Shown here one piece after another: positions 15,255-24,750 of a stretch of DNA of 25,181 nt. Where the stretch lies: contig CALIZL010000043.1 in the NCBI GenBank assembly GCA_938028745.1, forward strand, positions 1-25,181, in the 5' to 3' direction. The notes beneath the pieces were generated by a model. It had not been told where the DNA came from. It saw only the letters and a program-made list of their open reading frames with translations, and did not search any database. A program made the translations under genes and the position numbers. The first letter of the stretch is position 1; each line of letters begins with the position of its first letter. This DNA comes from an uncultured Prevotella sp. Lineage in GTDB: Bacteria; Bacteroidota; Bacteroidia; Bacteroidales; Bacteroidaceae.

Positions 15255-18200
15255 TTAGAATGCGGCTTGCAGGCCGAAAGAGATGGTACGGGTGTAGGGA
15301 TATGAACGTCCGAAGGACCATGCGGGATCTTTAGCGTCGCGCTTGTACTCAGTAGTTTCGGGGTCGATAGGCAAGCGTAGGTTCTCAAATTCGAAGAGAT
15401 TTTCGGCACTTACATACACGCGTACGCTTTGCAACAAGGCTTTGTTCACGATGTTTTGCGGCAGGGTGTAGCCCAAGGTGATGTTCTTGCAGCGCAAATA
15501 GGCCATGTTGGCCAAGAAACGAGTTTGTTTGAGGTAGTTCTGGCCGTTTTGATTCCAGCTCATATCCGTTGGACGGGGATAGAATGCGCCCGTATTGGAG
15601 GGTGTCCAGTAGTCTAGCTGATGCTTATATGCAGCTTCCTTGTAGCCAGAACCGCCTGCTGGGATGCCGATTGCGCCGCCAACCCAGAAGTCGCGCTTGC
15701 CCACGCCTTGGAAGAACATGTTGAAATCGAACCCCTTATAGCTTGCGCCGAGCGAGAAACTGTACTCGTAGTTGGGCAGGAAGTTACCAATCACCCTCTG
15801 GTCGCCAGGGTTTTCAACGGTGTTGTCGCCATAAGTGATGGCCTTGTCGCCGTCGAGGTCCTTGTATTTCACGTCGCCTGGACCAAACTTAAAGTCATCG
15901 TTCTCGAATTTGCTTTGCGAGGGGATGCCCGCTTTGAGCTTACCCGTGTTGTCGAAGTCGTCGGCTTGGAACAGACGGTCGGTCTCGTAACCCCAGATCT
16001 CGCCTAGTCGCTTGCCTTGATAGTTGCCGTTGATGTTGCGGGTTTGGCTGTTAAACTTGGTGATAACCTCTTTAACGTGCGAGAAAGAAGCCGAAGCCGA
16101 GATGCCTAAGCCGTTGGAGAACTGGTGTTGATAGTTGACTCCTATTTCTAATCCGGTGCCTGTTATCTCGCCAAAGTTTTTCTTTGGTACAGTGGCGCCA
16201 AAGGTGGCGGGTAGCTGTTCGCCGGCGGTGTGCATGCCTGATGTAACGCGACGATACCAGTCGAAGGTTACGTTGAGGTCGTTGTTAAAGAAACTGGCAT
16301 CGAAACCAAGGTCGAGTGTGGACACGCGTTCCCATGTTAGGGCATCGGAACTAACGGAAGGAGTGTTGAGTGTAGCTACATTCTTTCCGTCGATAACCCA
16401 TCCTGAGTTCTGCGGAGCCATTGTGGGCAGGTAGGCATAGGCGGCCACGTCTTGGTTACCGATGGTGCCCCACGAGCCACGTAGCTTGAAGTTGGAGAGT
16501 GCGGGCTTGGCCCAGTCCATGAATTTCTCTTCGCTTGCGCGCCATCCTGCGGATAATGAGGGGAAGAAAGCCCACTTCTTGCCAACGGGGAAACGCGAAG
16601 AGCCATCGTAACGCAAGTTAAATTCAAGTAGATAACGTTGCATGTAGTCGTAGTTTAGACGTCCGAAGACACCGGCTGCTGCGAAATCGTTGTGGTAACT
16701 GTAATTGCTGTTGTACGAAAATTGGTTGCCGTAGGCCAGTGCAATCTCTGGATACTTCTCGTTATAGAGCTTTTGGCGTTCTGAATAATGGGAGAAGGCT
16801 TCGCGTGTTTCGGCGTCGAAACCTGCCATCAGTTTGAAGTTGTGTTGCTCGTCGAGGTTGAACATGTAGGTGGCATAGCCCTTGAAGATGTTCTGCAAAG
16901 TGTACTGACTGGACTGCTCAACCATGTTGTGGCCCAAACCATAAAGGTTGGTGTAGCTGGAGAAGGGCGCACTGGCAAACATATCGTAGGCGTAAACGGT
17001 GCCGCCGTTAAGCTTACGCGCATCGTTGGTGAACGAGAACGTATAGTCGAAGTTGATGGAGAGATTCTTCAACGGCGTTATCTCGGTGCCCAGGTTGGTG
17101 CGAACGTAGGTGGTTGTGGTGTTTTCGCGGTTGCCGTGCTTAATGTCGGTAACGGCCGAACGGAAGGGACGGCCTTTGTAGTTGGCATAAGGATACCAAC
17201 GCGGCCAACGCAGTAGGTAGAACCAAGCATCGAATTGGCCAGACGTGAAGCGATAAGGCTCGTCGTTCTTGGTGCGGGTGAAGAGTACGTTTGTGCGAAC
17301 CTTCCACCAGTCGCGAATGCTCGACGTGATGCTGCTGTGTAGCGTGTAGCGGTCGTACTGGTCGCTGTTGTATTTCATCACGCCCGTTTGGTTAAGGTAG
17401 CTAAGGCTGATGTTATAGGTGGTTTTCTTGCTGCCGCCCGTCACTGAAAGGTTGTGGTTCTGCTGTGGAGTCCATTTGCGGGTGAACTCTTTGATGGGAT
17501 CGAACGAGCGATAGAAGTAGGTGTTGCTGCCAATGATTTCAAAGTCTCGCCCTTCTTGCATCTCGCCAAGTTCGTCTTGCGACATTCCACCATACTTGTT
17601 TTCCCAATCTTCGAGTTTCTTTATTAGCCCCTCGTCGATGGTGTAGCCGATACTTGTTTCTCTTGTTTTGCCTTTGCTCTTCATAATCTCGAAGATGAAG
17701 CGAGCGTTGTCTGAGGCTTTCATCTGTTCGGGCATCTTGGTGGGCGTGCTCCATGCGAAGTTGTTCGAGTAGGTTACGTTCACCTTGTCGTTGAATGCGC
17801 CTTGTTTGGTGGTGATAAGGATAACACCCCAGGCTGCACGCGTTCCGTAAATAGAGGCCGATGCGGCATCTTTGAGCACCGAAATGGTTTCGATGTCGTC
17901 GGGATTTACGAGGTTGAGGTTGGGAACTTCCACGTTGTCTACGAGGATAAGCGGAGATGTTCCTCCCTCAGCACTAAGCGAACCCACCGAACCGCGAAGC
18001 TTAATGGCACTTTGCGTGCCTACACCGCCGATGCGGTTGGTGATGGTAAGGCCTGGCGTGATGCCCTGCAAGGCTTTGGCCACGTCGGTGATGGGACGGC
18101 TGGCGATGGCCTCTTTCACGTTGACGTTGGCCACGGCACCCGTGAGGTTCACCTTCTTTTGTGTGCCATAGCCCACCACAACAACCTCGCCTAGCTGACT

Positions 18201-18539
18201 GGCGTTCTCTGTCAGGGTGATGCGCATGTCGGCCCTAGCCGTCACTTGCATGGGATTGTAACCCACGTAGGTGATGGTTAGCTTGTCTCCCGGGCGTGCG
18301 TCGATGGTAAATCGGCCGTTGATGTCGGTCACTGCGCCCACGCCCTTTCCTTCAATGGCTACCGATGCACCCGTTACGGGTTCGCCGTTGGCATCGGTAA
18401 CAATGCCCGAAAGGCTTGTTTGCTGTTGCACTGCGTTTGTCGTGCGAGGCGATTGTGCGGCTGCTGCCTGCGCCTGATGTGGGGCGAAGGTGCCCGAAAG
18501 GGCTGCGAAAGCCGCGCTTAAATAATAGATTCTTCGCAT
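15255..18539 (-). CDS. SusC/RagA-family TonB-dependent outer-membrane transporter
   Basis: 1094 aa. A signal peptide ends near HQAQA (residue 25). The carboxypeptidase-regulatory-like beta domain is at about 41-112 (GIVTDANGEPVTGASV). The TonB-box region EVVVVGYGTQKK is at 118-129. The plug has LILVDNVEVPNL (197), where the usual VDG is VDN, and VLKDAASASIYGTRAAWG (221). Near residue 893 is the DLDGDK acidic loop common in the SusC extracellular region, and it ends RTISFGLQAAF. It is closely similar in layout to the SusC at 20611-23955, with the same 21-bp gap to its SusD, which suggests the two pairs arose by old tandem duplication and then diverged in ligand range. Substrate unknown. Confidence 0.95.
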   Translation of the reverse strand: MRRIYYLSAAFAALSGTFAPHQAQAAAAQSPRTTNAVQQQTSLSGIVTDANGEPVTGASVAIEGKGVGAVTDINGRFTIDARPGDKLTITYVGYNPMQVTARADMRITLTENASQLGEVVVVGYGTQKKVNLTGAVANVNVKEAIASRPITDVAKALQGITPGLTITNRIGGVGTQSAIKLRGSVGSLSAEGGTSPLILVDNVEVPNLNLVNPDDIETISVLKDAASASIYGTRAAWGVILITTKQGAFNDKVNVTYSNNFAWSTPTKMPEQMKASDNARFIFEIMKSKGKTRETSIGYTIDEGLIKKLEDWENKYGGMSQDELGEMQEGRDFEIIGSNTYFYRSFDPIKEFTRKWTPQQNHNLSVTGGSKKTTYNISLSYLNQTGVMKYNSDQYDRYTLHSSITSSIRDWWKVRTNVLFTRTKNDEPYRFTSGQFDAWFYLLRWPRWYPYANYKGRPFRSAVTDIKHGNRENTTTTYVRTNLGTEITPLKNLSINFDYTFSFTNDARKLNGGTVYAYDMFASAPFSSYTNLYGLGHNMVEQSSQYTLQNIFKGYATYMFNLDEQHNFKLMAGFDAETREAFSHYSERQKLYNEKYPEIALAYGNQFSYNSNYSYHNDFAAAGVFGRLNYDYMQRYLLEFNLRYDGSSRFPVGKKWAFFPSLSAGWRASEEKFMDWAKPALSNFKLRGSWGTIGNQDVAAYAYLPTMAPQNSGWVIDGKNVATLNTPSVSSDALTWERVSTLDLGFDASFFNNDLNVTFDWYRRVTSGMHTAGEQLPATFGATVPKKNFGEITGTGLEIGVNYQHQFSNGLGISASASFSHVKEVITKFNSQTRNINGNYQGKRLGEIWGYETDRLFQADDFDNTGKLKAGIPSQSKFENDDFKFGPGDVKYKDLDGDKAITYGDNTVENPGDQRVIGNFLPNYEYSFSLGASYKGFDFNMFFQGVGKRDFWVGGAIGIPAGGSGYKEAAYKHQLDYWTPSNTGAFYPRPTDMSWNQNGQNYLKQTRFLANMAYLRCKNITLGYTLPQNIVNKALLQSVRVYVSAENLFEFENLRLPIDPETTEYKRDAKDPAWSFGRSYPYTRTISFGLQAAF

Positions 18540-18596
18540 TTTAAATATGATTTGAAATGTTGGTTATTCGTTTTGGTTAGACTTATGCCGTAGTTG

Positions 18597-18629
18597 TAAA
18601 GCTATTGCTGGGAGGCCAAACGGCTCGAA
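18597..18629 (-). promoter_or_regulatory. Weak candidate promoter of the downstream SusC-SusD operon
   Basis: Minus-strand TAGCTTTA (18597-18604), one base off TAnnTTTG, with TTCG (18626-18629) 21 nt upstream as a poor -33 box. It would give a leader of about 50 nt. The pair may instead be read from the upstream operon. Confidence 0.3.
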
Positions 18630-18665
18630 CCTGTTGTTGGCGTACTGCCTGTATATGGCATGCAG

Positions 18666-18706
18666 TTGGCAGGGCACTTGCCTTTCGGGGGGCAAGTCCC
18701 TGCCAA
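18666..18706. other. Strong stem-loop between the two tandem SusC-SusD pairs
   Basis: TTGGCAGGGCACTTGCC (18666-18682) pairs with GGCAAGTCCCTGCCAA (18691-18706): 16 bp with one bulged C and an 8-nt loop. No T-run follows on either strand, so it is not a standard terminator. It lies between the terminator-like hairpin of the upstream pair and the start of the next SusC. Confidence 0.75.
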
Positions 18707-18797
18707 TGCTTGTCTTGTTCGCTATGCTTGGTACGGCAATTGGCTGTTAAACCAGTGCTGTTGCCCACTTGTTATACCGTTGCAGCTTCCGAAACCT

Positions 18798-18826
18798 CTA
18801 TAAGGAAAGGCCGCCTTGCGGCCTTT
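18798..18826 (-). terminator. Terminator-like hairpin after the upstream SusD
   Basis: AAAGGCCGC (18806-18814) and GCGGCCTTT (18818-18826) form a 9-bp GC-rich stem with a 3-nt loop. The stem overlaps the SusD stop codon. The following minus-strand tail (CCTTATAG) is poor in T, so termination may be partial and the next pair could receive read-through. Confidence 0.6.
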
Positions 18827-20589
18827 TACCATCCTGGGTTCTGTTCCAAATTGCCGTTAAGCGCCTTTTGTCCCGTGGGGATGGGGTAGAAATAGTACTT
18901 CTTATCGTAAGTTCTAACTTGCTTGCGAGTGTTGGAACCTGCCATGTATACCTCCCAAGGTGCGGCATTGTTGAGCGTGTCTAATTCTACTTGCGGTTTG
19001 TCTACGGTGGTCATGTTGGCTCCGCGGTAGATGTTGGGGTGCGCTTTAGAGTCTACTAGCTCTAGTTGGTGCCAGCGTATGAGGTCCCAATAGCGGTACC
19101 AGTTGTCGAACATCAGTTCGCAACGGCGTGCGCGGCGTATCTCCCAAAGCAGATTACTTACGCCCATGTTGTTGGCGGGGTCGGCATCTGGGGTGAGTGT
19201 CATGTTAGGAAGTCCGGCGCGGGCTTGCAACAAGTTCACCGACTTGTCCAAATCGTCTTGCGTTATCGAGCCCAACTCGGCCATTGCCTCGGCATAGTTG
19301 AGGTAGATGACGGACAACCAATAGATGGGTGCATCGGTGTATTGGCGGTTTATATTGTTGCGTTCGGTTGTGGTAAGTAGTTGGGGGTTGTCGTATTTGG
19401 CCACGCCATAACCCGTGGTAGAGGTGAATGCGTTAGAACCTGCCCTTGAATAGGCTTTGCCCTTGAATGCCAACACCGAGTCGAGGGTTGCGCTCAGGCG
19501 TTTGTCGCGCACCGCAAAGAGGTGTTTGATGTTGTAGCTGGTGTCTTGTACGGTCTTCATCACGCCGTCAACCTTTTTCTGCACGTTCACAATAACCATT
19601 TTAGGCGCATCGGTTTTGTTCAGTGTCGTGGTAGCCAGTGGTTTGCCGTCTAAGAACAGGTAGTTGTCAAACGCGTCTTTGGTCATGCCGTTCGTTCCAC
19701 CCGTATTTACCGTGTAGTCGATGAGCGAGTGCATGAGCGTGTTCTTAGAGTAGGGCTTATAGAATATCATTTCGGGGTTTTTGCTCAGGTCTATCGAGTT
19801 GTAATTGCCTTGATAGCTGTCGTTGAGTTTTAACTCCTTATCGTCCATAATTACTTTGCAAGCCTCCACACAGATGTTGAGATATTTTTTTGCCCTTTCT
19901 GCATCGGGTCCTTTGCCTGCATTGTCTTCCGCTTTGCGATATTTGCAGTAGGTTCCCTCGTACAGGGCCACGTCTGCCAGCATGGCTTGGGCCATGTTCT
20001 TGGTGAAACGTTGCTTGTTAGTTCCCGCTATGTGTTGGGTGGCAAAGCTGAGGTCGGCCGCAACACTGTCCATCACCATGTCGCGATCTACACGTGGACC
20101 GTATAGAATTTTGTCCGAATGGTGGTCGGGTACGGTTATCACCAGTGGCACATTGCCAAACATGCGTACCAATTGATAGTATTGCCATGCCCTATTAAGG
20201 CGTGCAATGGCTTGGAAGTTGGCTTTGTTGCCGTCGTCCATGCGAGAAGTTGAAAGCCGCTCGAGGATGAAGTTGGCATGCCTGATGGACTTGTAGGCAT
20301 CTTTCCAATCGCTTGATGTGGCAGGGGCGTTCTTCCAAGCCCAATCGTTCTTTTGGAAGTTCACTTGGTCGTCGCCCAGAGTCTTATAGTAGAACCACCC
20401 TTGTCCGCCAGCATTGCCATATCCCAAGTAATCCTCGTAGAAAAGGTTACACTGGTCTTCTAGGTTTACGGTGTTGTCCCAATATTCGGGCGTATCTGTG
20501 AACTTGTCCTGCGGCGCAAGGTCTAGGAAGTCGTTGCAGCTTGCCAACGCGCCCATCGTCAACAGGCCGGCTATGATTATCTTTTTCAT
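18826..20589 (-). CDS. SusD/RagB-family surface lipoprotein
   Basis: 587 aa. The signal peptide ends LASC at C18, followed by NDFLDLAPQDKFTDTPEYW, a textbook SusD start. EIRRARRCELMFDNWYRYWDL and the C-terminal YFYPIPTGQKALNGN plus QNPGW are the family hallmarks. It should cap the SusC barrel encoded 21 bp upstream and bind ligand at the cell surface. It is overall similar in layout to the SusD at 13401-15233, but the two proteins are clearly diverged. The stop codon lies inside the terminator-like stem. Ligand unknown. Confidence 0.95.
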   Translation of the reverse strand: MKKIIIAGLLTMGALASCNDFLDLAPQDKFTDTPEYWDNTVNLEDQCNLFYEDYLGYGNAGGQGWFYYKTLGDDQVNFQKNDWAWKNAPATSSDWKDAYKSIRHANFILERLSTSRMDDGNKANFQAIARLNRAWQYYQLVRMFGNVPLVITVPDHHSDKILYGPRVDRDMVMDSVAADLSFATQHIAGTNKQRFTKNMAQAMLADVALYEGTYCKYRKAEDNAGKGPDAERAKKYLNICVEACKVIMDDKELKLNDSYQGNYNSIDLSKNPEMIFYKPYSKNTLMHSLIDYTVNTGGTNGMTKDAFDNYLFLDGKPLATTTLNKTDAPKMVIVNVQKKVDGVMKTVQDTSYNIKHLFAVRDKRLSATLDSVLAFKGKAYSRAGSNAFTSTTGYGVAKYDNPQLLTTTERNNINRQYTDAPIYWLSVIYLNYAEAMAELGSITQDDLDKSVNLLQARAGLPNMTLTPDADPANNMGVSNLLWEIRRARRCELMFDNWYRYWDLIRWHQLELVDSKAHPNIYRGANMTTVDKPQVELDTLNNAAPWEVYMAGSNTRKQVRTYDKKYYFYPIPTGQKALNGNLEQNPGW

Positions 20590-20610
20590 TTGTCTAAGGG
20601 TCTAGATGGT

Positions 20611-23600
20611 TTATAATGTTACCTGCATACCAAACGAGAGGGTGCGCGTAATGGGGGCAGTACGTCCCCAACCGCCATACTTCAAACCTGCACCCGCATT
20701 TATTTCGGGGTCTACGGGCAGGTCGTTGCCTTTATAAAGCAAGAAGAGGTTGCTTGCGCTCAGGTATATGCGTGCCTTTTGTATGTAAGCCTTGCGGGTT
20801 AGCTCCTTAGGAAGGGTGTAACCAAGGGTTACGTTCTTAAGCCTGAGGTACGACATGTCGGTGAGATAGCGCGATTGCGGATAATAGTTGTTCGTTCCGG
20901 CATCGATAACCGATATGTTTCCTTGTGGGTCGTTGCCAGGGAACAGGCGTGGATACTTGTTGGCTTGGTTCACCTCGTAGCGTTCAACGTCTTTCAGTCC
21001 GTTTTTATATATCACGCGGTTGTAGCTCAGTTGATGGTCGTATATGGCAAGGTCGGCCTCGCGCATCAGCGGGAAGTTCATTGAAGAGACTGTCCACACA
21101 TGGCGTTTGCCCACGCCCTGGAAGAACAGGTCGAGGTCGAACCCGCGCCATGCGCCGCCAAGGTGGAAACTATATTCGTAACGTGGCAAGAAGTTGCCTA
21201 TCACTTTCAGGTCGCCGTGGTTGTCGGCAGTGCCTTCACCTCCGTCTATAACGCCGTTTCCGTCTAGGTCTTTAAACTTCACATCGCCAGGTCCGTAGTG
21301 GAATGAGCCTTGCTCCAAACCCTTTTGCGAGGCTATGCCGTTGGCGTAGTTCCATGTTCCGTTTGCGTTTTGTCCCGTAAAGTCGCTCTCTTCAAAGTAG
21401 CGGTCGGTTTCAAATCCCCAGATGTCGCCATAGGTTTTGCCCGAATAGTTTTGGTTAAGCAGCTTGGCCTTGCTCTCCCATTTGGTTACAACGGTCTTCG
21501 AATCGGCCAAGTTGAAATTGGCATACACGTTAAACTCGCCAAAGCGGTGGTGCCAATCGAAGGTTAGTTCCCATCCGCGCGTACGCAATGTGCCTGCGTT
21601 TGCCATAGGGGCATCTGTTCCCAACACTTGCGGTAGCACTTGGCTGGGGGCTAACATGTCGGTGTTCTCGCGCTGATACCAGTCAAATCCCACTGATAGT
21701 TCGTTGTTTAGGAAACCTAAGTCAAGCCCCACGTCGGTGGTTCGTATGCGTTCCCATGTCAAAATGGGCTCAACTAGATTTGGTGTGTTGAACATTGGCA
21801 GTTTGTTGGCATTCTCTTGGTTGCCGTCTACCCAGTGTACGTCGTCTCTATCTACTTGGGTAATGAGCGATTCAAACATGTAGTCGCCCACGGCCTCGTT
21901 GCCAATTTCACCGAACGAGGCGCGCAACTTACCATTGCTAACCATATGGCGTAGCTGTTTGAAGTAAGGTTCTTCGGAGAAACGATAGCCCAACGACACC
22001 GATGGGAAAAATGCCCAGTGCGAATGGCGTGGGAAACGTGACGAACCATCATAGCGGCCGTTAAGTTCCAGCAGGTAGATGTCCTTGTAGTCGTAGTTTA
22101 TGCGACCGAAGTAGCCTGCTGAGGCGCGGTGGGTGTGTTTAGCGTCAAGGTCTTGCCCGATGGGGCTGGCCAAGTTTAGTTCGGGAAAACGCTCGTCGAT
22201 AATTCCTTTCCTGTTTCCCCAGAAGTAGCTGTACTTCTCTTTTTCGGCATTCAAGCCCAGCATCACCTTGAGGTTGTGGTTGGTGGCAAAGGTCTTCTCG
22301 TAGTTAAAGTAAGCGTTAAGTGTCCAAGTGTTTTGCTTGGAGTTGTCGCGCCATACGTTGGTGTTGCCTTTGCTTACGATATACGAAGGCGTTACACTAC
22401 CCCAGTTCAGACCATATACGGAAAAGTCTTGCGAACCCGAGTTCATGTTCTCGATGGCGTATGTGAAGTCGGTGTTGAATGTCAGTCCTTCGGTGATGTT
22501 GGCCTTTACAAAGGTGTTGATGCGCAAGTAGTCGGTAGTGACGTTCTTGTCGGCGGCCTGTTTTAGCATGGCCATAACGCGCCTGTCGTAGCCGTTGATG
22601 CTGCCCGAAGGCAAGAAGAACGAACCCCATCGCCAGATGTATTGGTACACGTTGTTATAGGTGTCGGGCGTGGTGAAGTCGCGGCGAGTGAAGTTTAAGC
22701 GTGCGCCCATTTGCAACCAATCGTACGGGCTAGTGGTAATGGCAAGCGAGGCATTATATTTGTTCAGCTTGTCGGGGCGTATTTTCATCGTGCCCTCTTT
22801 GTAGTCGTAGCCCAAAGATAGGTAATAGTTGCTCTTGCCTGACGAGCCTTGTACCGAAAGGGCATGGCTTTGGGCAGGTGCGGCGTTGTTGTAATAAATC
22901 TTGTTGATGTCCCAATCGGCATAGTAGTAGGGCGTTTTGTCGATGATGGTGTAGTCGCCAATGTTGTTGTCGTCTACATATTGGCGCATTTCGCGGTATC
23001 CCTGCTTGCCGCCGTTCTGCTGTTGCCACTTCTCGGCCAACGGCAACAGCTTGTCGAAATACATGCCGAAGAGTTCAACCTCGTAGTTGTTGGCATTGGC
23101 CTTGCCTTCCAATGCTGCCCTAAGTTGCGATGGCACGTCGGGGAACTTTGGTAAAAAGGTTGCTCCGTCCCAAGCGAAGTTGTTAGAGTAGTTTATCGTG
23201 GTGCGGTCGGTTCCCTTTGCTCCCTTTGTTTGTATCAGTATCACGCCAAAGGCGGCCCTTGTTCCATAGATGGATGTAGAGGCTGCATCTTTAAGCACCG
23301 AAACGCTTTCGATGTCTTGCGTGTTAAGGAACGAGATGTCGTCCATGGGTACACCGTCAACAACGATTAGCGGATTGCTTTTAGCTTCGTTGCTCAATGT
23401 GCCCACACCGCGAATGCGCAAGGTGGGCTTGCCGTTGATGTCGCCGTTGTTGCTGATGACCGACAATCCTGGCACAGCACCTTGCAAGGCTTTGGCCACA
23501 TCTTGTTGTGGGCGTCCTGCCATTGTCTTTGATAGGTCCACTGTGCTAACGGCTCCCGTAAGGTTGGCTTTCTTTTGCGTGCCATAGCCCACAACAACCA

Positions 23601-23955
23601 CTTCGGTTAGTTGCCCGGCATCTTCTTGCATCTCGATTTTCATCGATTCGGATGCTGCAACGGTTACGGTTTTGTAACCTACGTATGAGATGGTCAACTT
23701 AGCGCCGGGGCGCACGTTGATGGTAAATCGCCCGTTAATATCGGACACGGCACCCACGCTCTTTCCCACTACGGCAACAGATGCGCCAGTGATGGGTTCG
23801 CCTTGTGTGTCGGTAATCACGCCCGTGATGGTGTTCTGCTCTTGCATCTCGGTCACGGTTGCCGTCCCCTTCGTTTCTTTTGCCGCTGCCGTGAGCATTG
23901 TACACGGGGCGGAAAGGGCAGCCAGCATTGCACATAAACAATAAGCTTTTTTCAT
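20611..23955 (-). CDS. SusC/RagA-family TonB-dependent outer-membrane transporter
   Basis: 1114 aa. A signal peptide covers about 25 residues. The regulatory-like beta domain is at about 41-112 (GVITDTQGEPITGASV). The TonB-box region EVVVVGYGTQKK is at 118-129. The plug has LIVVDGVPMDD (196) and VLKDAASTSIYGTRAAFG (220). The acidic loop DLDGNGVIDGGEG lies near residue 896, and the C-terminus is RTLSFGMQVTL. The GQLTEVVVVGYGTQKK region is shared with the SusC at 15255-18539. It is the first gene of its operon, preceded by a long leader with a good -7 box at 24151. No regulator gene or sigma/anti-sigma pair is adjacent, and no N-terminal signalling (STN) domain precedes the beta domain, so trans-envelope signalling is not indicated. 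Substrate unknown. Confidence 0.95.
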   Translation of the reverse strand: MKKAYCLCAMLAALSAPCTMLTAAAKETKGTATVTEMQEQNTITGVITDTQGEPITGASVAVVGKSVGAVSDINGRFTINVRPGAKLTISYVGYKTVTVAASESMKIEMQEDAGQLTEVVVVGYGTQKKANLTGAVSTVDLSKTMAGRPQQDVAKALQGAVPGLSVISNNGDINGKPTLRIRGVGTLSNEAKSNPLIVVDGVPMDDISFLNTQDIESVSVLKDAASTSIYGTRAAFGVILIQTKGAKGTDRTTINYSNNFAWDGATFLPKFPDVPSQLRAALEGKANANNYEVELFGMYFDKLLPLAEKWQQQNGGKQGYREMRQYVDDNNIGDYTIIDKTPYYYADWDINKIYYNNAAPAQSHALSVQGSSGKSNYYLSLGYDYKEGTMKIRPDKLNKYNASLAITTSPYDWLQMGARLNFTRRDFTTPDTYNNVYQYIWRWGSFFLPSGSINGYDRRVMAMLKQAADKNVTTDYLRINTFVKANITEGLTFNTDFTYAIENMNSGSQDFSVYGLNWGSVTPSYIVSKGNTNVWRDNSKQNTWTLNAYFNYEKTFATNHNLKVMLGLNAEKEKYSYFWGNRKGIIDERFPELNLASPIGQDLDAKHTHRASAGYFGRINYDYKDIYLLELNGRYDGSSRFPRHSHWAFFPSVSLGYRFSEEPYFKQLRHMVSNGKLRASFGEIGNEAVGDYMFESLITQVDRDDVHWVDGNQENANKLPMFNTPNLVEPILTWERIRTTDVGLDLGFLNNELSVGFDWYQRENTDMLAPSQVLPQVLGTDAPMANAGTLRTRGWELTFDWHHRFGEFNVYANFNLADSKTVVTKWESKAKLLNQNYSGKTYGDIWGFETDRYFEESDFTGQNANGTWNYANGIASQKGLEQGSFHYGPGDVKFKDLDGNGVIDGGEGTADNHGDLKVIGNFLPRYEYSFHLGGAWRGFDLDLFFQGVGKRHVWTVSSMNFPLMREADLAIYDHQLSYNRVIYKNGLKDVERYEVNQANKYPRLFPGNDPQGNISVIDAGTNNYYPQSRYLTDMSYLRLKNVTLGYTLPKELTRKAYIQKARIYLSASNLFLLYKGNDLPVDPEINAGAGLKYGGWGRTAPITRTLSFGMQVTL

Positions 23956-24000
23956 AAGGACATTATTAGGTAGCTACGTTGTGAAGGATACCAGTGTTTG

Positions 24001-24017
24001 CTTCGTCTTCCACGAAG
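24001..24017. other. Small hairpin in the SusC leader
   Basis: CTTCGT and ACGAAG pair around CTTCC, about 46 bp upstream of the SusC ATG and inside the predicted leader. Short, so it could be chance. Confidence 0.3.
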
Positions 24018-24150
24018 TGGGTTTTCGTTTCCAAAGCGTGGATTTGACGTTCTGGCACATGTTCGCTCGGTATGCTGTTGTTAATGTAATTGTTTAGAAT
24101 ATACGACCTTTTCATCTTTTATAGGTCTGGGTATCATCGATTGTTTGTAG

Positions 24151-24158
24151 CAAATTTA
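24151..24158 (-). promoter_or_regulatory. -7 box of the upstream SusC-SusD operon
   Basis: TAAATTTG on the minus strand fits TAnnTTTG exactly. No clear TTTG -33 box lies 19-21 nt upstream, so the call rests on one element. It implies a leader of about 190 nt, room for post-transcriptional control. Confidence 0.5.
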
Positions 24159-24634
24159 CCGATTTTTAATATATGTAGACCTATTTTTGTGTTAAAAATC
24201 ATTTATATTACAAGATTTAAGAGTTTTGAGCCAAAAGGTTAATTGGTGTTTAGTTCGGCTCTTTTTCGGCACTTTTGTGGTTTTATTTGCTGGATGTATG
24301 TAAAAAAGATAGTTTCTTGTTGTTTTGTGCGCGTGTGCTTATAAATGTTTATTTATTAGATAATGGGGTAATAAAAATGTTTGCTTTTGAGGACTTGATA
24401 AAGTAAAATGGTTTATTAAGTCTAGGGCTTTGTAGGCGCATCGCTGGGAAATGAAGAGCCAACTTCTGATGGAAAAGCTTGCAAGTTGAGGTCGTTTTGT
24501 CTTTTCTCTCATTGAGGCTGTCTTCTCTTTTGATGCTTCTGTAAGTTGAAAGGAGTTTGTTGTCTTTGTGAAGAAAAGCCAAGATAAAGCTACCTCACAT
24601 GGTCGAAGTACTGAACAAATCCACTCGCTGGCTT
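24159..24634. other. AT-rich intergenic stretch
   Basis: No gene seen. It is very AT-rich up to about 24420. At about 24550-24595 it has a sequence related to the stem-loop region at 10288-10334, and at about 24600-24634 the inverted form of the tail that accompanies the octamer arrays. A candidate ORF at 24568-24822 is mostly octamer repeat and is not accepted. Confidence 0.5.
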
Positions 24635-24750
24635 ATCAACTCACGAAAACTCAACAGCTCATAAACTTAGAAACACATCAACTCACCAACTTAGAAACTC
24701 AAAAGCTCATCAACTTAGAAACTCAAAACTCCAAGAACTCAAAACTTAAA
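24635..24750. repeat. Octamer repeat array, inverted orientation
   Basis: Units such as ATCAACTC, AGAAACTC, ATCAACTT and AGAAACTC continue almost unbroken and are the reverse complement of the RAGTTNNT octamers at 12699-12866. It abuts the TTTAA (24746-24750, inverted) that marks the edge of the long repeat. Confidence 0.8.
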
